Source: G965218495 sp965262785
GTDB lineage: Bacteria > Bacteroidota > Rhodothermia > Rhodothermales > Bin80
Assembly: GCA_965262785.1 (NCBI GenBank)
Contig: OZ253559.1
Span: 1,674,001 to 1,738,000, forward strand
DNA length: 64,000 nucleotides
Reading direction: 5' to 3'
The notes under the pieces are model-generated. The model saw only the letters and a program-made list of their open reading frames with translations. It ran no database searches and was not told the DNA's origin. This document shows, in pieces, positions 8,219 through 16,550 of the stretch (positions are counted from its first letter, which is position 1; every line of letters begins with the position of its first letter). The position numbers and the translations under genes are program-made.

Positions 8219-8908
8219 ATGGGACAGGATGCTGCCAAAAAAGCGGCGGGTGAGGCCGCGGCGATGCTGGTCGAGGACGGTCAGCGCGTTGGATTGGGTA
8301 CCGGTTCTACAACGGCATTCGCTGTAGCAGCGCTCGGGCGAAGGATTCGCGGCGAAGGGCTTCAGATCGTAGGGACGCCAACGTCAAGTGCTGCGGAGCG
8401 GATGGCGCGCGAGCATCAAATTCCGCTTATCGGGTTGGATGACGTTCGGCATCTAGACATTGCCTTGGATGGGGCGGATGAGGTTGACCCGGCGGGCACC
8501 CTCATTAAGGGGCGCGGTGCAGCGCACACGCGCGAAAAGGTTGTCGCGGCCCTGGCCATCCGCTTCGTCGTGCTAATTGACGCCTCTAAGCGCGTTTCAA
8601 GGCTTGGCATCCACATGCCCGTGCCCGTGGAGGTCTTGCCGATGGCCGTGGGCCCGGTCATGCGTGCGCTATCTGGGCTTGGTGGTCGCCCGGAATTGCG
8701 AATGGGTGTGCGCAAGGACGGGCCGGTGGTTACGGATCAGGGACTGTGGATTATTGATGCTTACTTCCAGCAGATCAGTGATCCGCCTGCGCTGGATGTG
8801 GCACTGCTGCGCATCCCGGGTGTGCTTGACCATGGCCTCTTTGTCGGAATGGCCACCGATGTGCTCATGGGAATGATGGATGGCAGCTGCGAGTGTTACG
8901 CGTGCTAG
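8219..8908 (+). CDS. rpiA: Ribose-5-phosphate isomerase A
   Basis: This enzyme interconverts ribose 5-phosphate and ribulose 5-phosphate in the non-oxidative pentose phosphate pathway in the cytosol. At 229 residues it has the usual family length. Visible motifs are VGLGTGSTTAFAV (phosphate-binding loop), DIALDGADEVDP (the catalytic Asp region), KGRGAAHTREKVVA and the C-terminal GLFVGMATDVLMG. The KGGGxALxREK motif of most RpiA proteins reads KGRGAAHTREK here, a mild deviation. ATG follows the permease stop by 5 bases. A strong hairpin lies 28 bases past the stop, although its T-run serves the opposite strand. Confidence 0.93.
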   Translation: MGQDAAKKAAGEAAAMLVEDGQRVGLGTGSTTAFAVAALGRRIRGEGLQIVGTPTSSAAERMAREHQIPLIGLDDVRHLDIALDGADEVDPAGTLIKGRGAAHTREKVVAALAIRFVVLIDASKRVSRLGIHMPVPVEVLPMAVGPVMRALSGLGGRPELRMGVRKDGPVVTDQGLWIIDAYFQQISDPPALDVALLRIPGVLDHGLFVGMATDVLMGMMDGSCECYAC

Positions 8909-8935
8909 CTGATCCGGGCGGGGTAAGCCACAAAA

Positions 8936-8971
8936 CAAGCGCCCTGCAGCCATGTGGATGCAGGGCGCTTG
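8936..8971 (-). terminator. Intrinsic terminator of tonB (minus strand)
   Basis: A perfect 13-bp inverted repeat (arms 8936-8948 and 8959-8971, 10-base loop, GC-rich core GCGCCCTGCA) begins 18 bases beyond the tonB stop. Read on the minus strand it is followed by TTTTG, as in a Rho-independent terminator. The plus-strand side lacks a T-run, so it would be a weaker terminator for rpiA. Confidence 0.85.
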
Positions 8972-8988
8972 TGCGCAGTTGGTGCGCG

Positions 8989-9651
8989 CTATCGCAGCTT
9001 AAACTGAATGAAAATGGTCATCTGGACCTTTACCGCTTTGCCCCGCTGACGTCCGGGTGTGAATTTAGCCTGACTAATCACGCGGAGGGCTTCTTGGTCA
9101 CAGCCTGCTCCGATGCCGCGAACCACCGCGGCATCGGACACGTTGCCCTGTTTATCAACGACAAACTGAACGAATACTCTGCCTTCAACGCCAGCCTTAC
9201 GGGCGATTTCAGGATACTTGAGATTGGCCTGCAACGCACTGTTCCCGCCGATGAGCGTGGGCTGTTCCTCTACGACCAAGAAGATCTCAGGCTCCGGCTC
9301 TTCTTCTTCTTCCTCGGCTAGTGGCGGAGGCGGCAGGTTCGAAAGCGGCTCATCAATGTCTAGCGACGCGTCGAGGTCCAGGTCATCGTCTTCTAGGACC
9401 TGGTCATTGGGCACCTCAACAGGTACGGGTGGGCGCGGGGGTGGCGGCGGCTTTTGAATCTGCTTGGTTTGCAGGACCTCTTCCATCTGCACGACCTCTT
9501 GGTCGACCTGCTCGAGATTCATCGTGTCGCCACGATCGAGATTGGCGCTGAAGGCGAAGACGAGGAGCAAAAGAGCGATAGCCATGCCGACCTGAACGGA
9601 CATGCCATACCACTGCCGAAGGTCAGCCTTAGGAGATTTACGCAGAGCCAT
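8989..9651 (-). CDS. tonB: Energy transducer TonB
   Basis: A 220-residue TonB that transmits proton-motive force from ExbB/ExbD to outer-membrane receptors. It shows the classic order. A short cytosolic start is followed by one membrane helix (VGMAIALLLLVFAFSANL) and a proline-rich periplasmic spacer (KPPPPPRPPVPVEVP), then an acidic run of Glu. The C-terminal TonB domain runs from about residue 135, with YPEIARKAGVEGRVFVQFVV, DKQGNVSD and CDQEALRVISQAKFTPG. No exbB or exbD is nearby. This is the only complete, conventional TonB of the seven related genes that follow one another on this strand, and it is probably the parent of the array. Its promoter region carries the shared GCAACTTTTC motif. 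Confidence 0.94.
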   Translation of the reverse strand: MALRKSPKADLRQWYGMSVQVGMAIALLLLVFAFSANLDRGDTMNLEQVDQEVVQMEEVLQTKQIQKPPPPPRPPVPVEVPNDQVLEDDDLDLDASLDIDEPLSNLPPPPLAEEEEEEPEPEIFLVVEEQPTLIGGNSALQANLKYPEIARKAGVEGRVFVQFVVDKQGNVSDAAVVRGIGAGCDQEALRVISQAKFTPGRQRGKAVKVQMTIFIQFKLR

Positions 9652-9758
9652 GATGGTTCATGTTAAGTTGATTAGACACTGACTGAGGAAGATAGTCCAC
9701 TAGACGATAAGGTGAGAAGGTTTTATGCACTCTCTTCTACCATTAGAACACGACCGCC

Positions 9759-9770
9759 CAGAAAAGTTGC
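9759..9770 (-). promoter_or_regulatory. Shared upstream motif, tonB copy
   Basis: The minus strand reads GCAACTTTTCTG, 108 bases before the tonB start codon. The same motif is present at nearly the same distance before all six paralogous genes upstream, so it is probably a promoter element or operator. Confidence 0.5.
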
Positions 9771-10296
9771 ACCCCATCCAAAGATTGCGTCCCAGCTGTT
9801 GCGTTGCAGAACGATGGCATCTGCGCTGGGATAGTAGGACAGGGTTGTCCAGCTGCACATCCAGGCGTGAGCCCAAGCCGGCGCGCGCCGTCCTGGCGAG
9901 TTGCCGCTGATGCTCTGCAACGACTGGAATCGGGACTCTTCCATACTCTGTGCCGAGCGCGCGGACGAACTCACTGCACCTGCTGCTGGCCACGCGCTGG
10001 GTAGAGGACCGGCTTTTTCGATCATGATTGCCGGGAAGGCTTCGGCGCAAGCTTTGCTTTTAACTCGCGCCCGTTGGCCAATCCCGCGTGCTTGCCCGGT
10101 CCATGCACTCCGGGTTGGCAGATCCCGGCGTATGCAATGATGTGAAGACCAGACCTACGGCAAATAGCATCCAAACGTGAGACCAGCACTTGAGGCTTTG
10201 CGGGGGAGGTCCGAAGCCTGCCTTGACATCTCAGGGTCGGTGGCCGTGGACCGGTCGTGCAGCCAAGAGAAGGCGAGGCCATTGCTCCATATTCAT
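9771..10296. other. Intergenic gap between tonB and paralog unit A
   Basis: No recognisable gene. A minus-strand frame of 100 codons at 9723-10025 has no familiar motifs and overlaps the conserved upstream motif of tonB, so I do not call it. By position this stretch should match the intergenic segments between the other array units, but I can see no clear similarity beyond the motif itself. Confidence 0.5.
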
Positions 10297-11139
10297 TTAG
10301 AATCGGAGCCCAAATCCGGACCCAAGCTTAAACTGGATCGGGACAGTCATACTGACCTTTACCGCCACACCATCCTTTAGTCCAGGAATGAATTTTGCTT
10401 CGCGTATTACGCGCTGGACTTCCTCGTCTAAACCTCCGCCAACGCCCTGCGCAATCTCCGCATTCACGACATTGCCTTGCTTGTCTATGTCGAGCGTGAC
10501 GAACACCGTTCCTTGAATCCCAGCCTTTCGTGCGCTTTCCAGGTAGTCTATCTACCTAGCCAACTCCAAATCTCCACCGACTAATTGTGGCAACTGGTCT
10601 ACGACGAGGGAATCCTGCAGCACCCAGTCGTCGGCCCAGCTTTTCGACGCTTCTGCTGGCTCACTCGACTCGTTGAGCTTGAACAAAATCGGCAGAGTCA
10701 TCCGGACCTTGACTGCTTTTCCACCCTGACGGCCAGACATGAACTTGGCCTGTCGCACCACGCGCAGGGCTTCTTCGTCAAGACCTGCCCCGAGCCCGCG
10801 CAATACTTTGGCATCGGACACGTTGCCCTGCTCATCAACGACAATGTCCAAAAACACTTTTCCTTCAACGCCGGCTTCCCATGCCGTGTCAGGAATCTTG
10901 ATCTGGCTTGCCAGCGCACTCAAGCCACCGATAGGCTGAGGCATCTCTTCCACGGCCATATAGACTAGCGAGTCCCCTTCCTGCGTGCTGAGTACCTGGG
11001 CTTTGGCGATTCCCAAGCTATTCCACGCTGTTTCAAGGGCCAGGATACAGGTCAGGGCGGCGGCGACTGACAACACGAAATACGGGCGGAGTTTTGCATT
11101 CGAGGCGCCTGGAAGCACGGGACTTTTGCGTCGAGTCAT
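10297..11139 (-). pseudogene. TonB-derived paralog, unit A, split by an in-frame TAG
   Basis: Unit A has a leader (MTRRKSPVLPGASNAKLRPY, then a hydrophobic stretch) and a first TonB C-terminal domain (MPQPIGGL, VEGKVFLDIVVDEQGNVSDA, DEEALRVVRQAKF). After a linker the second TonB domain begins (QLVGGDLELAR) and is cut by TAG at 10552-10554. The same frame then continues without a shift through YLESARKAGIQGTVFVTLDI and DKQGNVVNAEIAQGVGGG to a normal end near IQFKL. In unit D the aligned residue is Gln, so CAG to TAG is the simplest explanation. Expressed as read, it is a one-domain protein of 195 residues. The start at 11139 is set by the MTRR/MTLR leader common to the paralogs. Residue 39, a cysteine in other units, is Trp here. 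Confidence 0.75.
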
Positions 11140-11205
11140 GGTGCAAGTGCGCAGGTGGGTGAGGCGCCAGTCGGGTAGAGCTACGGGCACTGCCTCAGGG
11201 TAGCC

Positions 11206-11502
11206 GCGACCGGTAAGCCATTCTATGAAAGTTGCACAACGGAAACCAGAAAAGTTGCAACCGTCAGGCCGGAAGGCCATGCAATAATTCGGATCAATGC
11301 AAGCAAAAAATACCGGACTGGGTCAAACGGCCCAATCCGGCCTTTGCGGCCATTTCATTCTAAAACCCCGGCTTGAGCTGCTCGATTGTTCCCGTTTGCA
11401 GGAATGTCTAATGCCTCCCGTGGCTACGGGGTCCATGACGCTGGCATCCCCACCTTGGCTTGAATGTGGGCCGCTTTGCAGCGACACGGCAATCTAATCA
11501 TT
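11206..11502. repeat. Array repeat, upstream segment, copy 1
   Basis: About 300 bases that recur upstream of units B and C with clear nucleotide similarity, including the stretches CCATTCTATG, AAGTTGCAC, GAGCTGCTCGA and CACCTTGGCTTGAATGTG. The segment contains the GCAACTTTTC motif of unit A (11247-11258) and a second AAGTTGC on its gene-proximal side. No coding potential is evident. It belongs to a tandem duplication that includes gene and flank. Confidence 0.7.
11247..11258 (-). promoter_or_regulatory. Shared upstream motif, unit A
   Basis: GCAACTTTTCTG on the minus strand, 108 bases before the unit A start. A second GCAACTT lies about 25 bases closer to the gene, as in units B and C. Confidence 0.5.
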
Positions 11503-11579
11503 TCAATACAGATGGTGCGGCGCGCTACTGACTAGCCCGGGCAGTGTGTAATCGTCGGTGGTGCTTCTCAGCTCCCGGC

Positions 11580-11834
11580 CTTGACCGGGTATATGCCTAC
11601 TGCCACCGTTTGTGTGCCGGACCAATGTGCTGCTGTACTGCCGGCCATCATTAGGCCAGTGCCCCTGCTGCCACTAATGCCAGCGGGAGTGTCACGACAA
11701 TTTCTCGCATCAAGCGGCACTGGAGGGATATCTTGCGCGAGTCGGTGCGCGAACTCAAGGTGATGCGCACCGTCTTTTGCCCAAAGCGAAAAGCGCTGCC
11801 CAGCCCTGCCAAGACGCGGTGCCTGGTGTCAGCG
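11580..11834. repeat. Array repeat, downstream segment, copy 1
   Basis: This segment lies between the stop of unit B and the upstream segment of unit A. It is similar to 13110-13351 and 14290-14541: shared runs include CTGCCACCGT, AGGCCAGTGCCCC, CGCGAGTCGG and CAAGGTGATGCGCA. Neither strand keeps a common open frame through all copies, so I read it as non-coding or as a relic carried along by the duplication. Confidence 0.6.
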
Positions 11835-12656
11835 CTAATTGAGTCTAAACTGAATTGTGACTCGCATACGAGTTCTGACCGGCATACCCTTGTCTTGTCC
11901 AGGGATGAACTTTGCCAGGCTTACCACGCGCAGGGCCTCCTCGTCGCACCCACCACCAATGCCCTGCGCAATCTTAGGATTTACTACATTACCTTGCTCG
12001 TCTACCTCGAGCAAGACGATCACATCTCCTTGAATGCGAGCCTCTCTTGCGCTCTCCGGGTAAGTGATAAGGCTTAGTAGTTCAAGATGCCCACCGATAA
12101 GTTCCGGCTTCTGTTCCACAAAGCGAAACCCCGGCGGGGCCGGGTCTCCAGCCAAACTATCAGACGGTTCTGCTGGCTCACTTGACTCGCTGAACTTGAA
12201 CAGTAACGGGAGAGTCATCCGGACCTTGACTGGTTGTCCACCCTGACGGCCAGGCATGAACTTGGCCTGTCGCACCACGCGCAGGGCTTCTTCGTCAAGA
12301 CCTGCCCCGAGCCCACGCAAGACTTTGGCATCGGACACGTTGCCCTGCTCATCAACGACAATGTCCAAAAACACTTTTCCTTCAACGCCGGCCTCCCATG
12401 CCGTGTCAGGAATCTTGATCTGGCTTGCCAACGCGCCCAAGCCACCGATAGGCTGAGGCATCACTTCCACGGCCATATAGACCAGCGAGTCCCCTTCCTG
12501 CGTGCTGAGCACCTGGGCTTCGGCGATTCCCAAGCTATTCCACGCTGTTTCAAGGGCCACGATCCAGACCATGGCGGCTGCGACCGACAACAGGAAATAC
12601 GGGCGGCATTTTGCCTTCGAGGCACCAGTAAGCACGGGATCTTTGCGGCGAGTCAT
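11835..12656 (-). CDS. TonB-derived exported protein with two TonB C-terminal domains, unit B
   Basis: A protein of 273 residues when started at the MTRRKDPVLTG leader (ATG 12654-12656). The longer frame upstream reads through conserved non-coding repeat and is rejected. A hydrophobic segment at about residues 21-38 ends in ETAWNSLG, with AEAQ after it as a possible signal peptidase I site. Two TonB C-terminal domains follow: VEGKVFLDIVVDEQGNVSDA (about residues 75-155) and IQGDVIVLLEVDEQGNVVNP (about 185-273). There is no proline-rich spacer and no ExbB-type TonB helix, so it cannot be a standard energy transducer. Domain 1 is nearly identical at DNA level to units A and C, showing recent duplication or gene conversion. 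Function unknown. Confidence 0.8.
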   Translation of the reverse strand: MTRRKDPVLTGASKAKCRPYFLLSVAAAMVWIVALETAWNSLGIAEAQVLSTQEGDSLVYMAVEVMPQPIGGLGALASQIKIPDTAWEAGVEGKVFLDIVVDEQGNVSDAKVLRGLGAGLDEEALRVVRQAKFMPGRQGGQPVKVRMTLPLLFKFSESSEPAEPSDSLAGDPAPPGFRFVEQKPELIGGHLELLSLITYPESAREARIQGDVIVLLEVDEQGNVVNPKIAQGIGGGCDEEALRVVSLAKFIPGQDKGMPVRTRMRVTIQFRLN

Positions 12657-12723
12657 GATGCAAGTGCGCGGGTGGGTAAGGCGCCAGTCGGGTAGAGCTA
12701 CGGGCGTTGTCTCAAGAAAGGCG

Positions 12724-13020
12724 CGACCGGTATACCATTCTATGGAAGTTGCACAACGAATGACCAGAAATGTTGCAGCCATACGGCCGAAAGGCCATGC
12801 AACCACTCGGATCAGCACAGGCAAAAATACTGAATTGGGTCGAACGGCTCGTTCTGGCCATTGCTGCCAATTTGGCCCACTATCCGGGCATGAGCTGCTC
12901 GAAGGTTCCCGTTTGCAGGAATGTCCAATGCCTCCCGCGGCTACGGGGGCCATGACGCTGGCCTCCCCACCTTGGCTTGAATGTGGGCCGCTTTGCAGCG
13001 ACACGGCTATCTGATCATTT
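12724..13020. repeat. Array repeat, upstream segment, copy 2
   Basis: The counterpart of 11206-11502 in front of unit B, with the same order of landmarks (CCATTCTATGGAAGTTGCAC, CGTTTGCAGGAATGTCCAAT, CTTTGCAGCGACACGG). A TGGCTTGAATGTGGGCCG block near its far end is shared with copy 1. Non-coding. Confidence 0.7.
12765..12776 (-). promoter_or_regulatory. Shared upstream motif, unit B
   Basis: GCAACATTTCTG on the minus strand (one change from the other copies), 109 bases before the unit B start. Confidence 0.45.
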
Positions 13021-13109
13021 CTGCCCACGAGGTAGAGCCCGCTAACGACTAGCTTGACCAGCCATCATGGCAACGTCTTTGGAGACTCCCAAATCCCGGC
13101 CGTGCGCGG

Positions 13110-13351
13110 CTGTCTGTCTACTGCCACCGTGTGCGCGCTCGGCAATTGCGCCGCTGCGCTGCTGGTCATCACCAGGCCAGTGCCCCGTTGCCACTAGTAC
13201 AACTGGCAGGGTGCGGCGATACAGCTCACAAGAACGAACAGGGGATTCTCGAACGAGTCGGTGCAAGTCTCCAAGGTGATGCGCACCGTCCTCTGCCCGA
13301 AACGAAGAGGGCCGTCCACTTGTGACCACGGCACGGTCCCTGGTGCCGGCA
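13110..13351. repeat. Array repeat, downstream segment, copy 2
   Basis: Matches 11580-11834 and 14290-14541, including CTGCCACCGTGTGCGCGCTCG, AGGCCAGTGCCCC, GAGTCGGTGC and AAGGTGATGCGCACCGTC. It lies immediately after the unit C stop in the transcriptional direction. No convincing gene. Confidence 0.6.
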
Positions 13352-13819
13352 CTATCTGAGCTTGAATTGAGTCGGGATTGTTATACGAATTTTGACCGGC
13401 TCACCACTACTCCGTCCCGGAACGAATGTGGCCAATCGTGCCACGCGCAGGGCTTCCTCGTCAAGGCATGCTTCGAGCCCGCGCAATACTTTGGCATCGG
13501 ACACGTTGCCCTGCTCATCAACGACTATGTCCAAAAACACTTTTCCTTCAACGCCGGCCTCCCATGCCGTGTCAGGAATCTTGATCTGGCTTGCCAGCGC
13601 GCTCAAGCCACCGATAGGCTGAGGCATCTCTTCCACGGCCATATAGACTAGCGAGTCCCCTTCCTGCGTGCTGAGCACCTGGGCGCCGGCGATTCCCAAG
13701 CTATTACACGCTGTCTCAAGGGCAAGGACACAGGCCATGGCGGCTGCGACCGATAACAGGAAATACGGGCGAAAATTTGCCTTCGAGGCACCAGCGAGCA
13801 CAGCTTTGCGGCGAGTCAT
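13352..13819 (-). CDS. TonB-derived lipoprotein with a single hybrid TonB domain, unit C
   Basis: A protein of 155 residues. The leader MTRRKAVLAGASKANFRPYF is followed by a hydrophobic stretch and LETACNSLG, which keeps Cys38 as a possible, non-ideal lipidation site. Only one TonB C-terminal domain is present. Its first part (MPQPIGGL, VEGKVFLDIVVDEQGNVSDA) is of the domain-1 type found in units A and B. Its end (VARLATFVPGRSSGEPVKIR, IPTQFKLR) is of the domain-2 type seen at the end of unit D. The join falls at the conserved DEEALRV, so this gene looks like the product of recombination between the two domains of a two-domain ancestor. Function unknown. Confidence 0.78.
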   Translation of the reverse strand: MTRRKAVLAGASKANFRPYFLLSVAAAMACVLALETACNSLGIAGAQVLSTQEGDSLVYMAVEEMPQPIGGLSALASQIKIPDTAWEAGVEGKVFLDIVVDEQGNVSDAKVLRGLEACLDEEALRVARLATFVPGRSSGEPVKIRITIPTQFKLR

Positions 13820-13887
13820 GATGCAAGTGCGCAGGTGGGTTAGGCGTCAGTCGGGCAGAGCTACGGGAGCTGCCTCGGGATACCCGC

Positions 13888-14215
13888 GCCCGGCAGGCCA
13901 TTCTATGGAAGTTGCACAACGAATGACCAGAAAAGTTGCAGCCTTGCGGCCGAATGGCCATGTCGTCCTACGGATCAGCGTAGTCAGGAATTACGGTACT
14001 GGGCCGATCGGCTCATTCTGGCCAATGCTGCCAATTTGGCCCCATACCCGGGCTTGAGCTGCTCGACGATTCCCGTTCGCAAGAATTTCCAACGCCTCGG
14101 GTGGCTAAGGGGGTGGTAACGCTGGCTTCCTAATGAACAACAAGGGTGGTCCTCTCACCTTGGCTTAAAATCGGGCCGCATTGCAGCGACACTGCAATCT
14201 GATCTTTTCTACTCG
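13888..14215. repeat. Array repeat, upstream segment, copy 3
   Basis: The counterpart of 11206-11502 and 12724-13020 in front of unit C, slightly longer because of an insertion of about 25 bases around 14130-14155 (AATGAACAACAAGGGTGG). Non-coding. Confidence 0.65.
13928..13939 (-). promoter_or_regulatory. Shared upstream motif, unit C
   Basis: GCAACTTTTCTG on the minus strand, 109 bases before the unit C start codon. Confidence 0.5.
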
Positions 14216-14289
14216 CGCGATGGGGCGTGCCACCGACTGGCCTGGGCAGCATGTTAGCGTCCCAGGCGGTCCTCAACTCCGGGTTGTAA

Positions 14290-14541
14290 GCGGCTATCTG
14301 CTAACTGCCACCGTATGCACGCTCGACAGTTGTACCACTGCGTTGCCAGTCATCATCAGGCCAGTGCCCCTGGTGCCTGTAGTTCCAACGGCAGGGTCGC
14401 GACAATAATATGCATCAAGCGGCAGCGGAGGGATTTCTTGCGCGAGTCGGCGCGCGCACTCAAGGTGATGCGCATCGTTTTCTGCCCGAAGCGAAGAGGG
14501 CAGCCCACGCCTTTGCCACGACGCGGTGCCTGGCGTCAGCA
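14290..14541. repeat. Array repeat, downstream segment, copy 3
   Basis: The third copy of the segment described at 11580-11834. It begins near CTAACTGCCACCGTATG and ends just before the unit D stop. Non-coding or relic. Confidence 0.6.
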
Positions 14542-15351
14542 CTAATCGAGCTTGAATTGGATCGGGATTGTCCAACGAGTTCTGACCGGCTCACCTTTTT
14601 GTTGTCCCGGAGTGAATTTAGCCAACCGCACCACGCGCAGGGCTTCCTCGTCACACCCACCGCCAATGCCGCGCACAACCTCTGGACTCTCGACATTGCC
14701 TTGCTCGTCTACGACGAATGAGACCAATACCCTCCCTTCAAGGCCAGCCTTTCTTGCGATTTCCGGGTACTCAATCTGGTTTGTCAGTATCTCAATGCCA
14801 CCGATTATTTCAGGCACCGATTCTATGACGACAAACTGCGGTGAGGCTGCGTTTCCAGCGCCATCGTCCGACGCGCCTGCTGCCGTACTTGACCCGCCGA
14901 GCTTGTACTGAATCGGAAGAGTCATCCGGACCTTGACTGCGTTTCCACGCTTACGGCCAGACGTGAATTTGGCCTGTCCCACCACGCGGAGGGCTTCTTC
15001 GTCAAGGCCTGCTCCGAGCCCACGTGATACTTGGGTATCGGACACGTTGCCCTGCTCGTCAACAACAAGGCTTACGAATACCTTGCCTTCAACGCCAGCC
15101 TTCCGGGCGATGTCAGGATACTTGATCTGGCTTGTCACCGCGTTAAGGCCGCCAACAAGCTGAGGCATCTCGTCCACTACCATATAGATATTCGAGTCTT
15201 CTTGAGCTTCCTTATCAGAGACTCCCAAGCTATCACACCCTGTTTTGACTGCTAGAATGCAGACTAGAACAGCGGCGATCGACAGCAAGTAGTAGGGACG
15301 GGAATTTGCCTTCGAGGCGTCAGAGAGCTCGGAATCTGTCCGTAGAGTCAT
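14542..15351 (-). CDS. TonB-derived lipoprotein with two TonB C-terminal domains, unit D
   Basis: The best-preserved two-domain paralog, 269 residues. The leader is MTLRTDSELSDASKANSRPY, then a hydrophobic segment and VKTGCDSLG, with Cys39 as the likely lipidated residue. TonB domain 1 spans about residues 60-150 (YPDIARKAGVEGKVFVSLVV, DEQGNVSDT). A Ser/Ala-rich linker follows, then domain 2 (YPEIARKAGLEGRVLVSFVV, DEQGNVES, CDEEALRVVRLAKFTPGQ) to IPIQFKLD. Both domains keep the YPE/DIARKAG box found in real TonB. There is no proline-rich spacer. If exported and lipidated it would sit in the envelope with two receptor-binding-like domains but no link to ExbB/D, so an adaptor or decoy role is conceivable but unproven. 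Confidence 0.82.
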   Translation of the reverse strand: MTLRTDSELSDASKANSRPYYLLSIAAVLVCILAVKTGCDSLGVSDKEAQEDSNIYMVVDEMPQLVGGLNAVTSQIKYPDIARKAGVEGKVFVSLVVDEQGNVSDTQVSRGLGAGLDEEALRVVGQAKFTSGRKRGNAVKVRMTLPIQYKLGGSSTAAGASDDGAGNAASPQFVVIESVPEIIGGIEILTNQIEYPEIARKAGLEGRVLVSFVVDEQGNVESPEVVRGIGGGCDEEALRVVRLAKFTPGQQKGEPVRTRWTIPIQFKLD

Positions 15352-16043
15352 GATGCTACTATTCAGGTTGGTTAGACATTAGCTGCGGAGGACTTCGGAC
15401 ACAGCCACAGGACAGCCGTGCCCGGTTGGGTCTGCCTTTAGAAGTTAGATGCCGAACTACCAGAAAAGTTGCTGCCTTAAGGCTACTAGCCAGTGCCGCA
15501 ATCCATTGGAGTTCGTAGGGTAGAGTCATTGTTGGGTTGGAAGGAACACTCGGACTCTCTACCGCTCTTCAAGTCTAAGATACAAGAGCTCTGCCTGCGC
15601 TAGGCTTTCCACGGGTACGGATTTCCGCTCACAGGGACCCGCAGTGCCACGTACTACCTGGGTCGCCGTGGCGTTGTTGTCATCTCCGCCGAGTCCGAAT
15701 ACGAGCTGCTCCGAATTCGCTTGGGTTATTGATCTGTGCTGGCAGGCTGAGCCCAAGTCCGATTGCTCACCAATGCACTCGGCAGCTTCCTACTCGCGCC
15801 TTGCGCGGCTACTTGTCCATAGTTTCTCTGTGCATGCTGGGCTGACGAGTCGCACTGGCACAGGTCAGCACCGCGTCTGTTGCAACCACCGCGATTGCCA
15901 GCGGCAGGGCCTCAGCGATACTGGTCAAGAAGAGGAAAGCGGGCTCCCGACTCGAGTCGATAGGCTGGAGGATGCGGGCCATCGTCTGCAGAACGCGATG
16001 AGGGCACGCACTTGATGCCGCGGAGCGTTTTCTTACTCTGGGG
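15352..16043. other. Intergenic gap between units D and E
   Basis: 692 bases. The part near 15352-15480 is the promoter region of unit D with the shared motif. The part around 15860-16040 shows faint similarity to the downstream repeat segments (CAACCACCGCGATTGCCAGCG, CGCGATGAGGGCACG). A minus-strand frame at 15559-15756 contains QVVRG followed by a cysteine, reminiscent of a decayed TonB domain, but the match is too weak to call. Confidence 0.45.
15461..15472 (-). promoter_or_regulatory. Shared upstream motif, unit D
   Basis: GCAACTTTTCTG on the minus strand, 110 bases before the unit D start codon. Confidence 0.5.
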
Positions 16044-16550
16044 CTATTCGATCTTAGACTGGCCCGGGCCTGTCAGACCTGTTACCTCCACGTTGGCACT
16101 CTGCTCAAGCCCAGCCTCTATTATTCGTGCCAAAATCTCATGCCGGAGTAATTCCGTAACTTCACGGTATAAATCCGGATCGGCCGCGGAGCCCTGCTCG
16201 TCAACGACAGTGTCCTTGTACAATTCGCCTTCAACGACGAAAGGATAGCGAATCTGGCCTGCGAGCGTGCCAAGGCCACCGATAAGTTGAGGCATCACCT
16301 CTACAACCTCAAAGATTTCCGAGTCCACGTCTCCCTCGAGACGCTGGACATTTGGCGCATCAACCGGTAAAGGCGGGGATGGCGACTTCTGAACCTGCTC
16401 GGATTCCACGTAGTCGTCTACTCCCAAGCTATCGCACCCTGCTGTTCCTACCAGAATGCAAACCAAGGCGGCAGTGATCGATAGAAGGACAAAGGGACGG
16501 GCATTCGCCTTTGAGACGTTACCGAGCTCGGGGTCTGTGCGCAAAGTCAT
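16044..16550 (-). CDS. TonB-derived lipoprotein with degenerate TonB domain, unit E
   Basis: 168 residues from the conserved start (MTLRTDPELGNVSKANARPF; ATG 16548-16550). A hydrophobic segment ends in VGTAGCDSLG with Cys39 in a good lipobox (TAGC). Next is a short proline-rich stretch (QKSPSPPLPVDAPN) that matches the spacer of the true TonB at 8989, then the start of a TonB domain (EVMPQLIGGL, QIRYP). Past this point the box YPEIARKAG is shortened by about seven residues, and only VVDEQG is recognisable before the sequence drifts (LLRHEILARIIEAGLEQSAN). It may be a decaying or a re-purposed copy. The shared upstream motif is weakened here (tagaatagtttcc). Confidence 0.65.
   Translation of the reverse strand: MTLRTDPELGNVSKANARPFVLLSITAALVCILVGTAGCDSLGVDDYVESEQVQKSPSPPLPVDAPNVQRLEGDVDSEIFEVVEVMPQLIGGLGTLAGQIRYPFVVEGELYKDTVVDEQGSAADPDLYREVTELLRHEILARIIEAGLEQSANVEVTGLTGPGQSKIE

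Noticed and set aside
9723..10025. A 100-codon minus-strand frame upstream of tonB
   Set aside because: It covers the conserved upstream motif of tonB and its protein has no motif or biased composition pointing to a real gene.
13042..13329. Minus-strand frame similar to one at 14294-14575
   Set aside because: The similarity is at DNA level from the duplicated intergenic block; the two frames diverge without keeping a common protein.
15559..15756. A minus-strand frame with QVVRG and a following Cys, faintly like a TonB domain
   Set aside because: The match is limited to a few residues and lacks YPE/DIARKAG, DEQGNV and IQFKL, so chance cannot be excluded.
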